The translations under genes and the position numbers were made by a program. A stretch of DNA of 15,166 nt from Ruminococcaceae bacterium UBA6855 (GTDB lineage: Bacteria > Bacillota > Clostridia > Oscillospirales > Acutalibacteraceae), in the NCBI GenBank assembly GCA_002451755.1, contig DKDF01000102.1:1-15166 (forward strand), written 5' to 3'. Positions 7,013-14,971 of this stretch are shown piece by piece; position 1 is the stretch's first letter, and each line of letters begins with the position of its first letter. The notes beneath the pieces were generated by a model. It was given only the letters and a program-made list of their open reading frames with translations. It had not been told where the DNA came from and searched no databases.

Positions 7013-7807
7013 GTGGTCCCTGAAAATTTTAAGGAAAACGGCTTTATGATAGGACTCGGTCTTTTTATCGTCGTCTTTGTCATAGCGCAGTCGCTTTTCT
7101 TCCTCGTCAAGGCATGGAAACAAGGCAAAAAACTCGGAATAACAACTGATACCCTGAAGAACACCGTTGTGTCGAGCGCGCTGTTTACTATCGCGCCCGC
7201 CATCTCGATTCTCGCAACGGTCATCGTGCTCGCAAACTCGCTGGGCATCGTCCTGCCGTGGATCAGACTCTCGGTCATAGGCAACCTCGCCTATGAGAGC
7301 GTCGCCGCTGAGGCAGCGCTCGATACCTTCGGTCTGACTCTTTCGAGCCCCGTGACCGATCCCAAGGTCTTTGCGACCATAGCGTTCGTCATGACCATTG
7401 GCTGCATCCTGCCGCTCATTCTCATCATCTTCGTTATGAAGAAGGTGCAGAAGACCATGGGCAAGGTTGCCGACAAGAACTCGAAGCTCGCTGATACTCT
7501 TTCCGCAGCCGCGTTTATCGGCATCATCGCCGCGTTTGTCGCGCGCGCAATCGCCGGCGCAGGCAAGGCGGGCGACAACGCCCTCTACGGCGCGGAGTTC
7601 GGTGACGGCGCAGGATTCATGTCTGTGTGCGTGCTCGTCTCGGCGATGATATTCATGAGCCTGCTCACGTTCCTGTGCAAGAAGTTCAAGATAAAGTGGC
7701 TTGAAGCATTCGCTCTGCCGATAAGCATGTTTGCCGCGATGGGCGTCGCTATTGCTATAGCAAAGCTCTGCCCCGAGGGACTCGCTTATCTTGAGTGGAG
7801 AGGCTGA
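7013..7807 (+). CDS. DUF5058-like polytopic membrane protein
   Basis: 264-residue integral membrane protein with about six hydrophobic helices (roughly 11-34, 54-76, 120-142, 164-182, 200-222 and 229-252). I place it in the DUF5058 family of Firmicute membrane proteins from overall pattern and gene pairing; the function is unknown. A soluble, charged loop (about 143-162) separates helices three and four. The start is GTG at 7013, chosen for the strong GGAGGTG at 7001-7007 five bases upstream and because no ATG precedes the first helix with a better site. The next gene starts 17 bases after the stop and also encodes a polytopic membrane protein, so the two probably form one complex, perhaps a transporter. 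Base composition is typical of the host. Confidence 0.82.
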   Translation: MVPENFKENGFMIGLGLFIVVFVIAQSLFFLVKAWKQGKKLGITTDTLKNTVVSSALFTIAPAISILATVIVLANSLGIVLPWIRLSVIGNLAYESVAAEAALDTFGLTLSSPVTDPKVFATIAFVMTIGCILPLILIIFVMKKVQKTMGKVADKNSKLADTLSAAAFIGIIAAFVARAIAGAGKAGDNALYGAEFGDGAGFMSVCVLVSAMIFMSLLTFLCKKFKIKWLEAFALPISMFAAMGVAIAIAKLCPEGLAYLEWRG

Positions 7808-7824
7808 TAAGGAGGGAAATGCAA

Positions 7825-8538
7825 ATGAGTAAAAAGAACGCTAAGCCCTACAGCGAAAAAATACATATCTGGGGCAGAATTTCTTCGATAACCGCCATTG
7901 CAGCCCTCATGCTCGTGCCCATCGCGATAAGCGCGCACTACAATGCGTGGCCCGAGGCGGGCAAGCTCTTCAATGCAATGAAGGTCGTTATCCCGGTCTA
8001 TTGGATCTCCGGCATCGCCGAAGTGTTCACCTATGCTCCCATGCTCGGCGCAGGCGGAACATATCTGAGCTTCGTCACCGGCAACATCACGAACCTCAAG
8101 CTGCCCTGCGGACTCAACGCCATGGAGAATGCGGGCGTGCGCGCAAACTCCGAGGAGGGCGAAGTCATCTCGACTATCGCTATCGCGTCCTCGGCTATCA
8201 CGACTACTATAATTCTTGCAGTCGGCGTGCTCGCGTTCCGTCCGGTGCTCCCTGCGCTGACCACCAACCCCAACATCGCCCCCGCTTTCAAGCAGGTTCT
8301 GCCCGCGCTCTTCGGTGCGCTCGCCGCGACCTACTTCTCGAAGCACTGGAAGATATCCATCTTCCCGATAATGGTCGGCGTTATCACTCTTATCTTCGCC
8401 TCGACAATGGGCGTCGGAACGCTTATCTTCGTCACCATCATCGCATCGCTCCTCGGCGCGTTTGCAATGTATAAGTTCGGCTGGCTCGACAGCAAGGACG
8501 AGAGAAAAGCCAAGAAAGCCGCAAAGGCAAAGAAATAA
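7825..8538 (+). CDS. Membrane protein, partner of DUF5058 protein
   Basis: 237-residue membrane protein, function not known. A basic N-terminus (MSKKNAKPYSEK) precedes about six hydrophobic stretches (about 17-37, 52-70, 114-140, 158-172, 177-195, 197-218). The tail is very lysine-rich (about 223-237: KAKKAAKAKK) and by the positive-inside rule should be cytoplasmic. A conserved-looking stretch LPCGLNAMENAG (93-104) lies in a polar loop and might be a substrate or coupling site. I chose the ATG at 7825 because GGAGGG ends eight bases before it; an ATG at 7819 is too close to that site and one at 7795 has none. It follows the DUF5058-like gene by 17 bases and is followed by a strong terminator, so the two genes form a complete unit. 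Confidence 0.82.
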   Translation: MSKKNAKPYSEKIHIWGRISSITAIAALMLVPIAISAHYNAWPEAGKLFNAMKVVIPVYWISGIAEVFTYAPMLGAGGTYLSFVTGNITNLKLPCGLNAMENAGVRANSEEGEVISTIAIASSAITTTIILAVGVLAFRPVLPALTTNPNIAPAFKQVLPALFGALAATYFSKHWKISIFPIMVGVITLIFASTMGVGTLIFVTIIASLLGAFAMYKFGWLDSKDERKAKKAAKAKK

Positions 8539-8563
8539 AATAGCTCCGGTTTCCCGGTATTCG

Positions 8564-8593
8564 ACAGCTCCGCTTATTAGCGGGGCTGTTTTT
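8564..8593 (+). terminator. Intrinsic terminator after the membrane-protein pair
   Basis: A 10-pair stem (ACAGCTCCGC at 8564-8573 with GCGGGGCTGT at 8580-8589, one T-G pair) with a six-base loop runs into TTTT. A second inverted repeat, TTTCGCTTC/GAAGTGAAA (8591-8612), follows at once. The spacing after the stop codon, 25 bases, is typical. Confidence 0.88.
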
Positions 8594-8628
8594 CGCTTCG
8601 CTCGAAGTGAAAAGTAAAATGTAATAAG

Positions 8629-8644
8629 GTTGAAATGATTCAAC
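8629..8644. promoter_or_regulatory. Palindromic operator candidate over the -35 box
   Basis: GTTGAA-ATGA-TTCAAC is a perfect six-base inverted repeat with a four-base centre. It covers the -35 box of the hydrogenase-like operon promoter, where a repressor would block RNA polymerase. It resembles, but does not match, the Rex redox-repressor consensus (TTGTTAA-N4-TTAACAA), so the regulator is unidentified. Confidence 0.4.
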
Positions 8645-8658
8645 TATCATGTTATAAT
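8630..8658 (+). promoter_or_regulatory. Promoter of the hydrogenase-like operon
   Basis: TTGAAA (8630-8635), exactly 17 bases, then a perfect TATAAT (8653-8658). It lies 62 bases before the first start codon, so the leader is about 55 bases. An inverted repeat overlaps the -35 box. Confidence 0.85.
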
Positions 8659-8720
8659 CAACATAAATAAAAGCAGAATCTCAGAAAAGTTGAGGGTTTT
8701 GCTCAAGAGGGTGGAATACA

Positions 8721-9069
8721 ATGACCGTTTTACAGCTTAAAGACATTCTTTCGGCGGAGCTGCTCTGCGGCGGCGATCATCTGGACAGAGAGGTGCAGAC
8801 CGCCTGCGGCAGCGACATGATGAGCGACGTGCTCGCATTTGTCAAAGAACAGGCAGTTTTGCTCACGGGGCTTGTCAATCCCCAGGTCGTGCGGACTGCC
8901 GAGATGATGGATATGAAGGTCATCGTGTTCGTGCGCGGCAAGGTGCCGGGCGATGCGATACTCGACCTTGCGCGCGAGCTGGATATCGTCGTGCTCAAAA
9001 CCGAGCTCGAGATGTTCACCTCCTGCGGAAAGCTCTATCAGGCAGGCCTGAGAGGGGGCAGGGCTTTTA

Positions 9070-9077
<8 letters not shown>
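8721..9077 (+). CDS. DRTGG-domain protein, first copy
   Basis: 118-residue soluble protein of the DRTGG family (PF07085-like). The alpha/beta pattern MTVLQLKDIL…REVQTACGSDMMSDVLAF, then VVRTAEMMDMKVIVFVRGK, parallels the second DRTGG protein later in the same operon: both share MTV at the start and the REV-x-CGD/SD core. Family members found beside clostridial iron-sulfur hydrogenases are often annotated loosely as hydrogenase-associated; they carry no iron-sulfur motif here (cysteines at 16, 29 and 102 are scattered). DRTGG domains elsewhere sit in phosphotransacetylase and CBS proteins and are thought to bind a ligand, so a sensing role is plausible. GAGGGTGG precedes the ATG. The stop overlaps the next start by eight bases, implying translational coupling. 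Confidence 0.85.
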
Positions 9078-9495
<418 letters not shown>

Positions 9496-9535
9496 CTGAG
9501 CGCCCGCGTCTGCGGGAGCCGGGAGGACTTTTTAC

Positions 9536-10846
9536 ATGAACACGTATTTCCATTCGGTGCGGCTCGATGAAGAGAAGTGCATGGGCTGCACCAACTGCAT
9601 AAAGCGATGTCCCACGCAGGCTATACGCGTGCGCAGCGGCAAGGCGCATATTATCTCGGAACGCTGCATCGACTGCGGCGAGTGCATCCGCGTCTGCCCG
9701 CACCATGCAAAATATTCCCACCGCGACTCGATGAACAGGATAATCGAGTTTAAATACAGAGTCGCCCTGCCCGCACCGTCGCTCTACGGGCAGTTTAATA
9801 ATCTTGATGATATCGGATATGTCATAACCGCGCTCAAGATGCTCGGCTTTGACGAGGTGTTCGAGGTCGCGAGAGGAGCCGAGCTCGTCAGCGACGCGAC
9901 GCGAAAATATATCGCCGAGCACGATATTCCGAAGCCGGTAATATCCTCGGCGTGCCCCGCGGTCTGTCGGCTGATAAGGGTCTGCTTTCCGCACCTTGTC
10001 CCGCATGTCCTGCCGCTCAATTCACCCATGGAGACGGCGGCTCTGATAGCGCGCAGCGAGGCGCAGGCAAAGACGGGACTCGACTCTTCGGATATCGGAA
10101 TATTTTTTATCACGCCGTGCCCCGCGAAGATAACCGCCGTCAAGCAGCCTATCTGTCTGCCGGAGTCGAATGTCGACGCCGTGATAGCGATGAAAGATAT
10201 ATATCCCGTGCTTTTGAAGCAGATGAACCACCTCGGCGCGCCCGAGGACGCCTGCAAGTCGGGACTCATGGGAGTCAGCTGGGCGTCGAGCGGCGGCGAG
10301 TCGGCGGCCTTGCTCAAGGATAAATATCTCGCCGCGGACGGCATTGAAAATGTCATAAAAGTGCTCGAAGAAATAGAGGACGAGAAGCTTGACAGGCTCG
10401 ATTTTGTCGAGCTCAACGCCTGCTCGGGCGGCTGCGTCGGCGGCTCGCTGACTGCGGAAAATCCGTATGTCGCAAAGGCGCGGATCCAGCAGCTCAGAAG
10501 ATATCTGCCCGTTGCGGCGAATCATCTGGCGGGCGACGAAGTGCCCGAGACTATGAGCTGGCAGCGGCCGCTCGAGGGCTCGTCGGTTCTCAAGCTCGCC
10601 GACAATGTCTCCGACGCCATGGCGATGATGTCGAAGATGACCGAGATAATCGCACGCCTGCCGGGGCTCGACTGCGGCACCTGCGGCGCGCCCACCTGCC
10701 GCGCCCTCGCGGAGGATATAGTCAGGGGCAGCGCGACGCTGCACGACTGCGTTTTCGCCATGCGCGATGAGCTCGCGGGCACTGATATGCAGGAATATAT
10801 TCCCGCGCCGTTCAGAGACACGGGGAAAAAGGAGGGGACGAAATGA
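9536..10846 (+). CDS. [FeFe]-hydrogenase-like iron-sulfur protein, probable sensor
   Basis: 436-residue cytoplasmic protein. Domains in order: two 4Fe-4S ferredoxin clusters (C15/C18/C21/C25 and C44/C47/C50/C54); an Fe-hydrogenase large-subunit region (about 75-330); and a further 4Fe-4S motif, DCGTCGAPTCRA…DC (C380, C383, C388, C405). The four H-cluster cysteines of the three hydrogenase motifs appear conserved: SSACP (C140), TPCPAK (C195) and ACSGGC (C296, C300). The cysteine used for proton transfer in catalytic enzymes (TSCCP) is alanine (A139), as I recall for group C/D sensory hydrogenases. There is no PAS domain. It may therefore bind an H-cluster and sense H2 or redox state, or be a degenerate electron-transfer protein; in-operon ATPase and DRTGG genes favour sensing. 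GGGAGGA precedes the start; the stop overlaps the next gene by four bases. Confidence 0.88.
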   Translation: MNTYFHSVRLDEEKCMGCTNCIKRCPTQAIRVRSGKAHIISERCIDCGECIRVCPHHAKYSHRDSMNRIIEFKYRVALPAPSLYGQFNNLDDIGYVITALKMLGFDEVFEVARGAELVSDATRKYIAEHDIPKPVISSACPAVCRLIRVCFPHLVPHVLPLNSPMETAALIARSEAQAKTGLDSSDIGIFFITPCPAKITAVKQPICLPESNVDAVIAMKDIYPVLLKQMNHLGAPEDACKSGLMGVSWASSGGESAALLKDKYLAADGIENVIKVLEEIEDEKLDRLDFVELNACSGGCVGGSLTAENPYVAKARIQQLRRYLPVAANHLAGDEVPETMSWQRPLEGSSVLKLADNVSDAMAMMSKMTEIIARLPGLDCGTCGAPTCRALAEDIVRGSATLHDCVFAMRDELAGTDMQEYIPAPFRDTGKKEGTK

Positions 10847-11175
10847 CGGTCGGGGATATAAAAGAAAAGCTTGGGCTTAAAGCTCTTTGCGAAAACGAAG
10901 ACTCGCTCTCGCGCGAGGTCACGGGCGGCTATTGCGGCGATCTTCTGAGCTGGGTCATGTCCCGCGCAAAGGCGGGGGATGCCTGGATGACCGTCATGGG
11001 CAATGTCAACTCCATCGGCGTGGCGGCGCTCGCGGACATAGCCTGTATTATTTTGACGGAGTCCGCGCCTCTCGATGAGGACGCGCGCATCCGCGCGGAG
11101 CAAAACGGCGTCGCAGTCTACCAAACCGACAAAAACGCCTATGAAACAGCCGTCAGCCTGTCGGGGCTTATATAA
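10843..11175 (+). CDS. DRTGG-domain protein, second copy
   Basis: 110-residue protein closer to the DRTGG family core than the first copy: SREVTGGYCGDLLSWVMSRA (22-41), then GDAWMTVMGNVNSIGVAALADIA and a C-terminal beta-alpha unit ending VYQTDKNAYETA. The start overlaps the hydrogenase-like gene's stop (ATGA), with GGAGGGG just upstream, so translation is coupled. It is clearly related to the first DRTGG protein, probably by an old duplication. The stretch GDAWMTVMGN may be the ligand-facing part by comparison with relatives. The molecular role is unknown; partnership with the iron-sulfur protein is inferred from position. Confidence 0.85.
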   Translation: MTVGDIKEKLGLKALCENEDSLSREVTGGYCGDLLSWVMSRAKAGDAWMTVMGNVNSIGVAALADIACIILTESAPLDEDARIRAEQNGVAVYQTDKNAYETAVSLSGLI

Positions 11176-11201
11176 ATATTCACACTGAGAGGAGAAAAGT
11201 T

Positions 11202-11378
11202 ATGGGCAATGAATTCGAGACCGCGATAAAGAGATTTTCCGAGGCGAGAGAGATTCTTGAAAAATTCGAAAAGGCGGAGGACGCCGCCGCTTATCTCCAG
11301 AACGAGACGGGGCTGCCCTTCGACGAGTGCATGAAGGCATATGAGTTCATCATGGGTGCGGGCAAAGACGAAAAATAG
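11202..11378 (+). CDS. Small hypothetical protein, end of hydrogenase operon
   Basis: 58-residue, mostly helical protein starting MGNEFETAIKRFSEAREILE and ending FIMGAGKDEK, with one cysteine (C43, in PFDECMKAYEF). I know no family. It is preceded by a good AGAGGAG site and lies 26 bases after the second DRTGG gene, in the same direction. It is too short to be found by length cut-offs but codon use resembles its neighbours. No terminator is evident between its stop and the ileS promoter, 24 bases on, so read-through is possible. A role with the hydrogenase-like module is a guess. Confidence 0.65.
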   Translation: MGNEFETAIKRFSEAREILEKFEKAEDAAAYLQNETGLPFDECMKAYEFIMGAGKDEK

Positions 11379-11402
11379 TCGGCTCAAACCTGTTAAAAGC
11401 TA

Positions 11403-11431
11403 TTGACGAATAAATCCAAAAGTATTATAAT
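11403..11431 (+). promoter_or_regulatory. ileS promoter
   Basis: TTGACG (11403-11408), a 17-base spacer and a perfect TATAAT (11426-11431). It starts the long T-box leader of ileS, with the likely transcript start near 11438, and lies 24 bases after the preceding small gene. Confidence 0.88.
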
Positions 11432-11437
11432 CACCTT

Positions 11438-11710
11438 ATATTGTACCTATCGGGTGCAACACTAAATGAGCATATCTCAAAGGCTTTGACGGAGACAGTA
11501 GCCTTGCGCAAAGAGACAAAGTGAGCCGGCGGCAGTGGAAAGCCGGTACTCGGCGCAGGAGCGAATATCACTCCCGAGCAGCGGGACGAAAGGCGAAAAC
11601 CGAGTAGATCCCGACGGCGCGTCCCACCGTTACCGGGCGGCATTTAATTGAATGTAGTGGGTGGTTGCAAAGCCGGGTCTTTGTCCTGTTATGGACAGGG
11701 ACCTTTTTTT
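11438..11710 (+). promoter_or_regulatory. Isoleucine T-box leader of ileS
   Basis: The region before ileS has T-box features in order. Stem I carries an AGAGA-like element and a GGAAAGCCGG-type loop. A specifier loop GAATATCACTCCCGAG follows, with the isoleucine codon ATC at 11567-11569. Then come AGTAG and CCGTTA (11627-11632), as seen on the 5' side of antiterminators. Next is a T-box core GGGTGGTTGC near 11660 with TGGT (11662-11665) complementary to an ACCA tRNA end, then a terminator. Uncharged tRNA-Ile should stabilise the antiterminator and switch ileS on. The last part of the core departs from the usual ACCGCG, which is slightly unusual. Confidence 0.87.
11676..11710 (+). terminator. 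T-box attenuator terminator of ileS
   Basis: An 11-pair stem (11676-11686 with 11693-11703, two T-G pairs) with loop TGTTAT is followed by seven T. It overlaps the base of the antiterminator and ends 39 bases before the ileS start codon, as needed for tRNA-controlled attenuation. Confidence 0.9.
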
Positions 11711-11749
11711 GTTATCAGCCGCGATTCCCTGAAAGGATGGATAGCTATT

Positions 11750-14700
11750 ATGTACGACAAGGTATCGACGAATTTTGAGTTCGTCAACCGCGAGAAGAAG
11801 GTGCTCGATTTCTGGAACGAGAACCACATCTTCGAGAAGAGCATCGACTCGCGCAAGAATGCGGAGACCTTTACTTTCTATGACGGTCCGCCGACTGCAA
11901 ACGGCAAGCCGCATATCGGTCACGTGCTGACGAGAGTTATAAAAGACATGATCCCGCGCTACAAGACCATGAAGGGCTATATGGTGCCCCGAAAGGCGGG
12001 CTGGGATACCCACGGTCTGCCCGTTGAGATCGAGGTCGAGAAGCTGCTCGGCATCGAGGGCAAGCAGGGGATAGAGGAATACGGTCTCGAGCCTTTCATC
12101 AAGAAGTGCAAGGAGAGCGTCTGGAAATACAAGGGCATGTGGGAGGATTTCTCCGGCAAGGTCGGCTTCTGGGCTGATATGGAGCACCCCTATGTCACCT
12201 ATGACAACACATTTATCGAGTCCGAGTGGTGGGCACTCAAGCAGATTTGGGACAAGGGTCTGCTCTACAAGGGCTTCAAGATAGTTCCCTATTGCCCGCG
12301 CTGCGGCACTCCGCTCTCTTCGCAGGAGGTCGCTCAGGGCTATAAGGATGTCAAGGAGCGCTCCGCGGTCGTCAAGTTCAAGGCAAAGGACGAGGACGCA
12401 TATTTCCTCGCATGGACGACAACTCCGTGGACTCTGCCCTCGAACGTCGCGCTCTGCGTCAACCCCGCAGAGGACTATGTGAAGATAAAGGTCGAGGACG
12501 GCACCGTATATTATATGGCGCAGGCACTCGTCGAGAAGTTCTTCCCAGAGGGAGTCGAGACTCTCGCTACCTTCAAGGGCAAGGAGCTCGAATACAGAGA
12601 ATATGAGCCGCTGTTCGAATGCACAAAGTCGAAGGACGGCAAAAAGGGCTGGTATGTCACCTGCGACGGCTATGTCACTCTGACGGACGGCACCGGTATA
12701 GTCCATATCGCGCCGGCATTCGGTGAGGACGACGCAAATGTCGGCAAGAACTACGATCTTCCGTTCGTTCAGCTCGTCGATGCCGCCGGCTGCATGGACA
12801 AGAGCACCCCGTGGGCTGGCAAGTTCTGCAAGGACGCGGACAAGGATGTGCTTGTTGACCTCGACAAGCGCGGACTTCTCTTCTCCGCTCCCGTGTTTGA
12901 GCACAGTTACCCCCACTGCTGGCGCTGCGACACGCCCCTCATCTACTATGCAAGAGACTCGTGGTTCATAAAAATGACCGCGGTCAGGGACGACCTCGTC
13001 CGCAACAACAATACCGTCAACTGGATCCCCGAGAGCATCGGCAAGGGACGCTTCGGCGACTGGATAGAGAACGTCCAGGATTGGAGCATCAGCCGTAACC
13101 GCTACTGGGGAACTCCGCTCAACGTCTGGGAATGCGAGTGCGGTCACAGACATTCGATAGGCTCTATCGAAGAGCTCAAGAGCATGTCCTCGAACTGCCC
13201 GGACGATATCGAGCTGCACCGCCCCTATATTGACGCTGTCACAATAAAGTGCCCGAAGTGCGGCGGCGAGATGCACCGCGTGCCCGAGGTTATTGACTGC
13301 TGGTTCGACTCCGGCTCGATGCCCTTCGCGCAGCACCACTATCCGTTTGAAAATCACGACCTGTTCAAGCAGCAGTTCCCGGCGCAGTTTATCTCCGAGG
13401 CTGTCGATCAGACGAGAGGCTGGTTCTATTCGCTGCTCGCCATTTCGACCCTGCTGTTCAACAGATCTCCCTATGAAAATGTTCTCGTTCTCGGTCACGT
13501 TCAGGATGAGAACGGACAGAAGATGTCGAAGTCCAAGGGCAATGCCGTCGACCCGTTCGACGCGCTCAACGCCTACGGCGCAGACGCAGTCCGCTGGTAT
13601 TTCTACACCAACTCCGCTCCCTGGCTGCCCAACCGCTTCCACGGCAAGGCTGTTATCGAGGGTCAGCGCAAGTTCATGGGCACGCTCTGGAACATCTACG
13701 CTTTCTTCGTGCTCTATGCAAATATAGACGAGTTCGACGCCACGAAGCATGAGCTTCGCAAGGCTGAGGAGCTGCCGACCATGGACAGATGGCTGCTCTC
13801 GAGACTCAATACTCTTATCACCACCGTTGACAATTACCTTGCGGATTACTGCATCCCCGAGGCTGCGCGTGCGCTGCAGAACTTCGTCGACGAGATGAGC
13901 AACTGGTATGTCCGCCGCTGCCGCGAGCGCTTCTGGGCGCAGGGCATGAGCCAGGACAAGATCGATGCCTATATGACTCTCTATACCGCGCTCGTCACCG
14001 TCTCGAAGCTTGCCGCTCCGATGATCCCGTTCATGACCGAGGACATCTATCGCAACCTCGTGTGCAACATCGACAAGTCCGCTCCCGAGAGCGTCCACCT
14101 GTGCGATTATCCCGTTGCGGATGCCGCATATGTTGACAAGGCTCTTGAGGAGAGAATGAACGAGGCTCTCAATATAGTCGTGCTCGGCCGTGCCGCAAGA
14201 AACGGCGCGAACATCAAGAACCGTCAGCCGCTCGGCAAGATGTTTGTCCGCGCGGACGAGGCTCTCGGCGGCGAATATGCGGAGATAATCAGAGACGAGC
14301 TCAATGTCAAGGAACTCGAATTTGTTGACGGCGAGGCGGATTTCGTCAGCTACAGCTTCAAGCCGCAGCTCAAGACCGTCGGCCCGAAATACGGCAGATT
14401 CCTCGGCAAGATAAAAGAGTATCTCGCCTCTCTCGACGGCTCCGCCGCAAAGAAGGAGCTTGACGAGAACGGCGCGCTGAAATTTAGCGTCGACGGCAAC
14501 GAGATAGAGCTCGGCGTTGACGACCTGCTGATAGACTCCGTCCAGAAAGAGGGCAGCTTCGCAGTCTCCGATTACGGCATCACCGTTGCCATCGACACGA
14601 ACCTCACCCCCGAGCTTATCGAGGAGGGCTTCGTCAGAGAGATAATTTCGAAGATCCAGACAATGCGCAAAGAGGCAGACTTCGATGTTATGGACAAGAT

Positions 14701-14872
14701 CGTTCTCTACACCGGCGAGAATGAAAAGCTCAACGGTATCATCAAGAAGAACGCCGAGTCCATAAAGCATGACGTCCTCGCGGATGAGATAGTCTATTCC
14801 CTTGGCGGCGACAGCTCCAAGGAGTGGAACATCAACGGCGAGAAGATGACTCTCGGCGTCAGCAGGAAGTAA
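11750..14872 (+). CDS. ileS: Isoleucyl-tRNA synthetase
   Basis: 1040-residue class I aminoacyl-tRNA synthetase that charges tRNA-Ile. Visible are the HIGH motif (55-58, in GKPHIGHVL), AGWDTHGLPVE, the editing-domain motifs WTTTPWTLPSN and DGTGIVHIAPAFGEDD, and KMSKS (591-595, in NGQKMSKSKGN). Other marks are cysteine pairs CPRC, CEC and CPKC and the anticodon-domain WLLSRLN. Length and the cytosolic/eukaryotic-type features suggest the type 2 IleRS lineage, which is often less sensitive to mupirocin; that is inference. The ATG at 11750 is chosen because translation upstream would run through the T-box terminator; GAAAGGATGG precedes it at a slightly long distance. Controlled by the T-box leader and followed by its own terminator. 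Confidence 0.97.
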   Translation: MYDKVSTNFEFVNREKKVLDFWNENHIFEKSIDSRKNAETFTFYDGPPTANGKPHIGHVLTRVIKDMIPRYKTMKGYMVPRKAGWDTHGLPVEIEVEKLLGIEGKQGIEEYGLEPFIKKCKESVWKYKGMWEDFSGKVGFWADMEHPYVTYDNTFIESEWWALKQIWDKGLLYKGFKIVPYCPRCGTPLSSQEVAQGYKDVKERSAVVKFKAKDEDAYFLAWTTTPWTLPSNVALCVNPAEDYVKIKVEDGTVYYMAQALVEKFFPEGVETLATFKGKELEYREYEPLFECTKSKDGKKGWYVTCDGYVTLTDGTGIVHIAPAFGEDDANVGKNYDLPFVQLVDAAGCMDKSTPWAGKFCKDADKDVLVDLDKRGLLFSAPVFEHSYPHCWRCDTPLIYYARDSWFIKMTAVRDDLVRNNNTVNWIPESIGKGRFGDWIENVQDWSISRNRYWGTPLNVWECECGHRHSIGSIEELKSMSSNCPDDIELHRPYIDAVTIKCPKCGGEMHRVPEVIDCWFDSGSMPFAQHHYPFENHDLFKQQFPAQFISEAVDQTRGWFYSLLAISTLLFNRSPYENVLVLGHVQDENGQKMSKSKGNAVDPFDALNAYGADAVRWYFYTNSAPWLPNRFHGKAVIEGQRKFMGTLWNIYAFFVLYANIDEFDATKHELRKAEELPTMDRWLLSRLNTLITTVDNYLADYCIPEAARALQNFVDEMSNWYVRRCRERFWAQGMSQDKIDAYMTLYTALVTVSKLAAPMIPFMTEDIYRNLVCNIDKSAPESVHLCDYPVADAAYVDKALEERMNEALNIVVLGRAARNGANIKNRQPLGKMFVRADEALGGEYAEIIRDELNVKELEFVDGEADFVSYSFKPQLKTVGPKYGRFLGKIKEYLASLDGSAAKKELDENGALKFSVDGNEIELGVDDLLIDSVQKEGSFAVSDYGITVAIDTNLTPELIEEGFVREIISKIQTMRKEADFDVMDKIVLYTGENEKLNGIIKKNAESIKHDVLADEIVYSLGGDSSKEWNINGEKMTLGVSRK

Positions 14873-14922
14873 GCAAAACTCAATATTTCCGCCGTGCCTT
14901 TAGCGGAGATTTTATAAACATT

Positions 14923-14955
14923 AAACCGACCTGTGATTATCATGGGTCGGTTTTT
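14923..14955 (+). terminator. Intrinsic terminator of ileS
   Basis: AAACCGACC (14923-14931) pairs with GGTCGGTTT (14945-14953) around a 13-base loop, and the stem runs into a T-run. It lies 50 bases after the ileS stop codon. A smaller TCCGC/GCGGA hairpin just upstream may be unrelated. Confidence 0.85.
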
Positions 14956-14971
14956 GTGTTGCTGCAATGTT

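Noticed and set aside
7786..8643. 285-residue minus-strand frame opposite the second membrane protein
   Set aside because: It has the charged, histidine- and arginine-rich composition of an antisense frame, with no start signal, and crosses the terminator at 8564-8593.
9503..9516. CCCGC-GTCT-GCGGG hairpin between the RsbW-like and iron-sulfur genes
   Set aside because: Only five pairs and no T-run follow; it is unlikely to end transcription within an operon, although it might tune RNA stability.
11630..14770. 1046-residue open frame on the minus strand opposite ileS
   Set aside because: It is the antisense shadow of a high-GC gene with recognisable synthetase motifs on the plus strand; it has no ribosome binding site and no recognisable domains.
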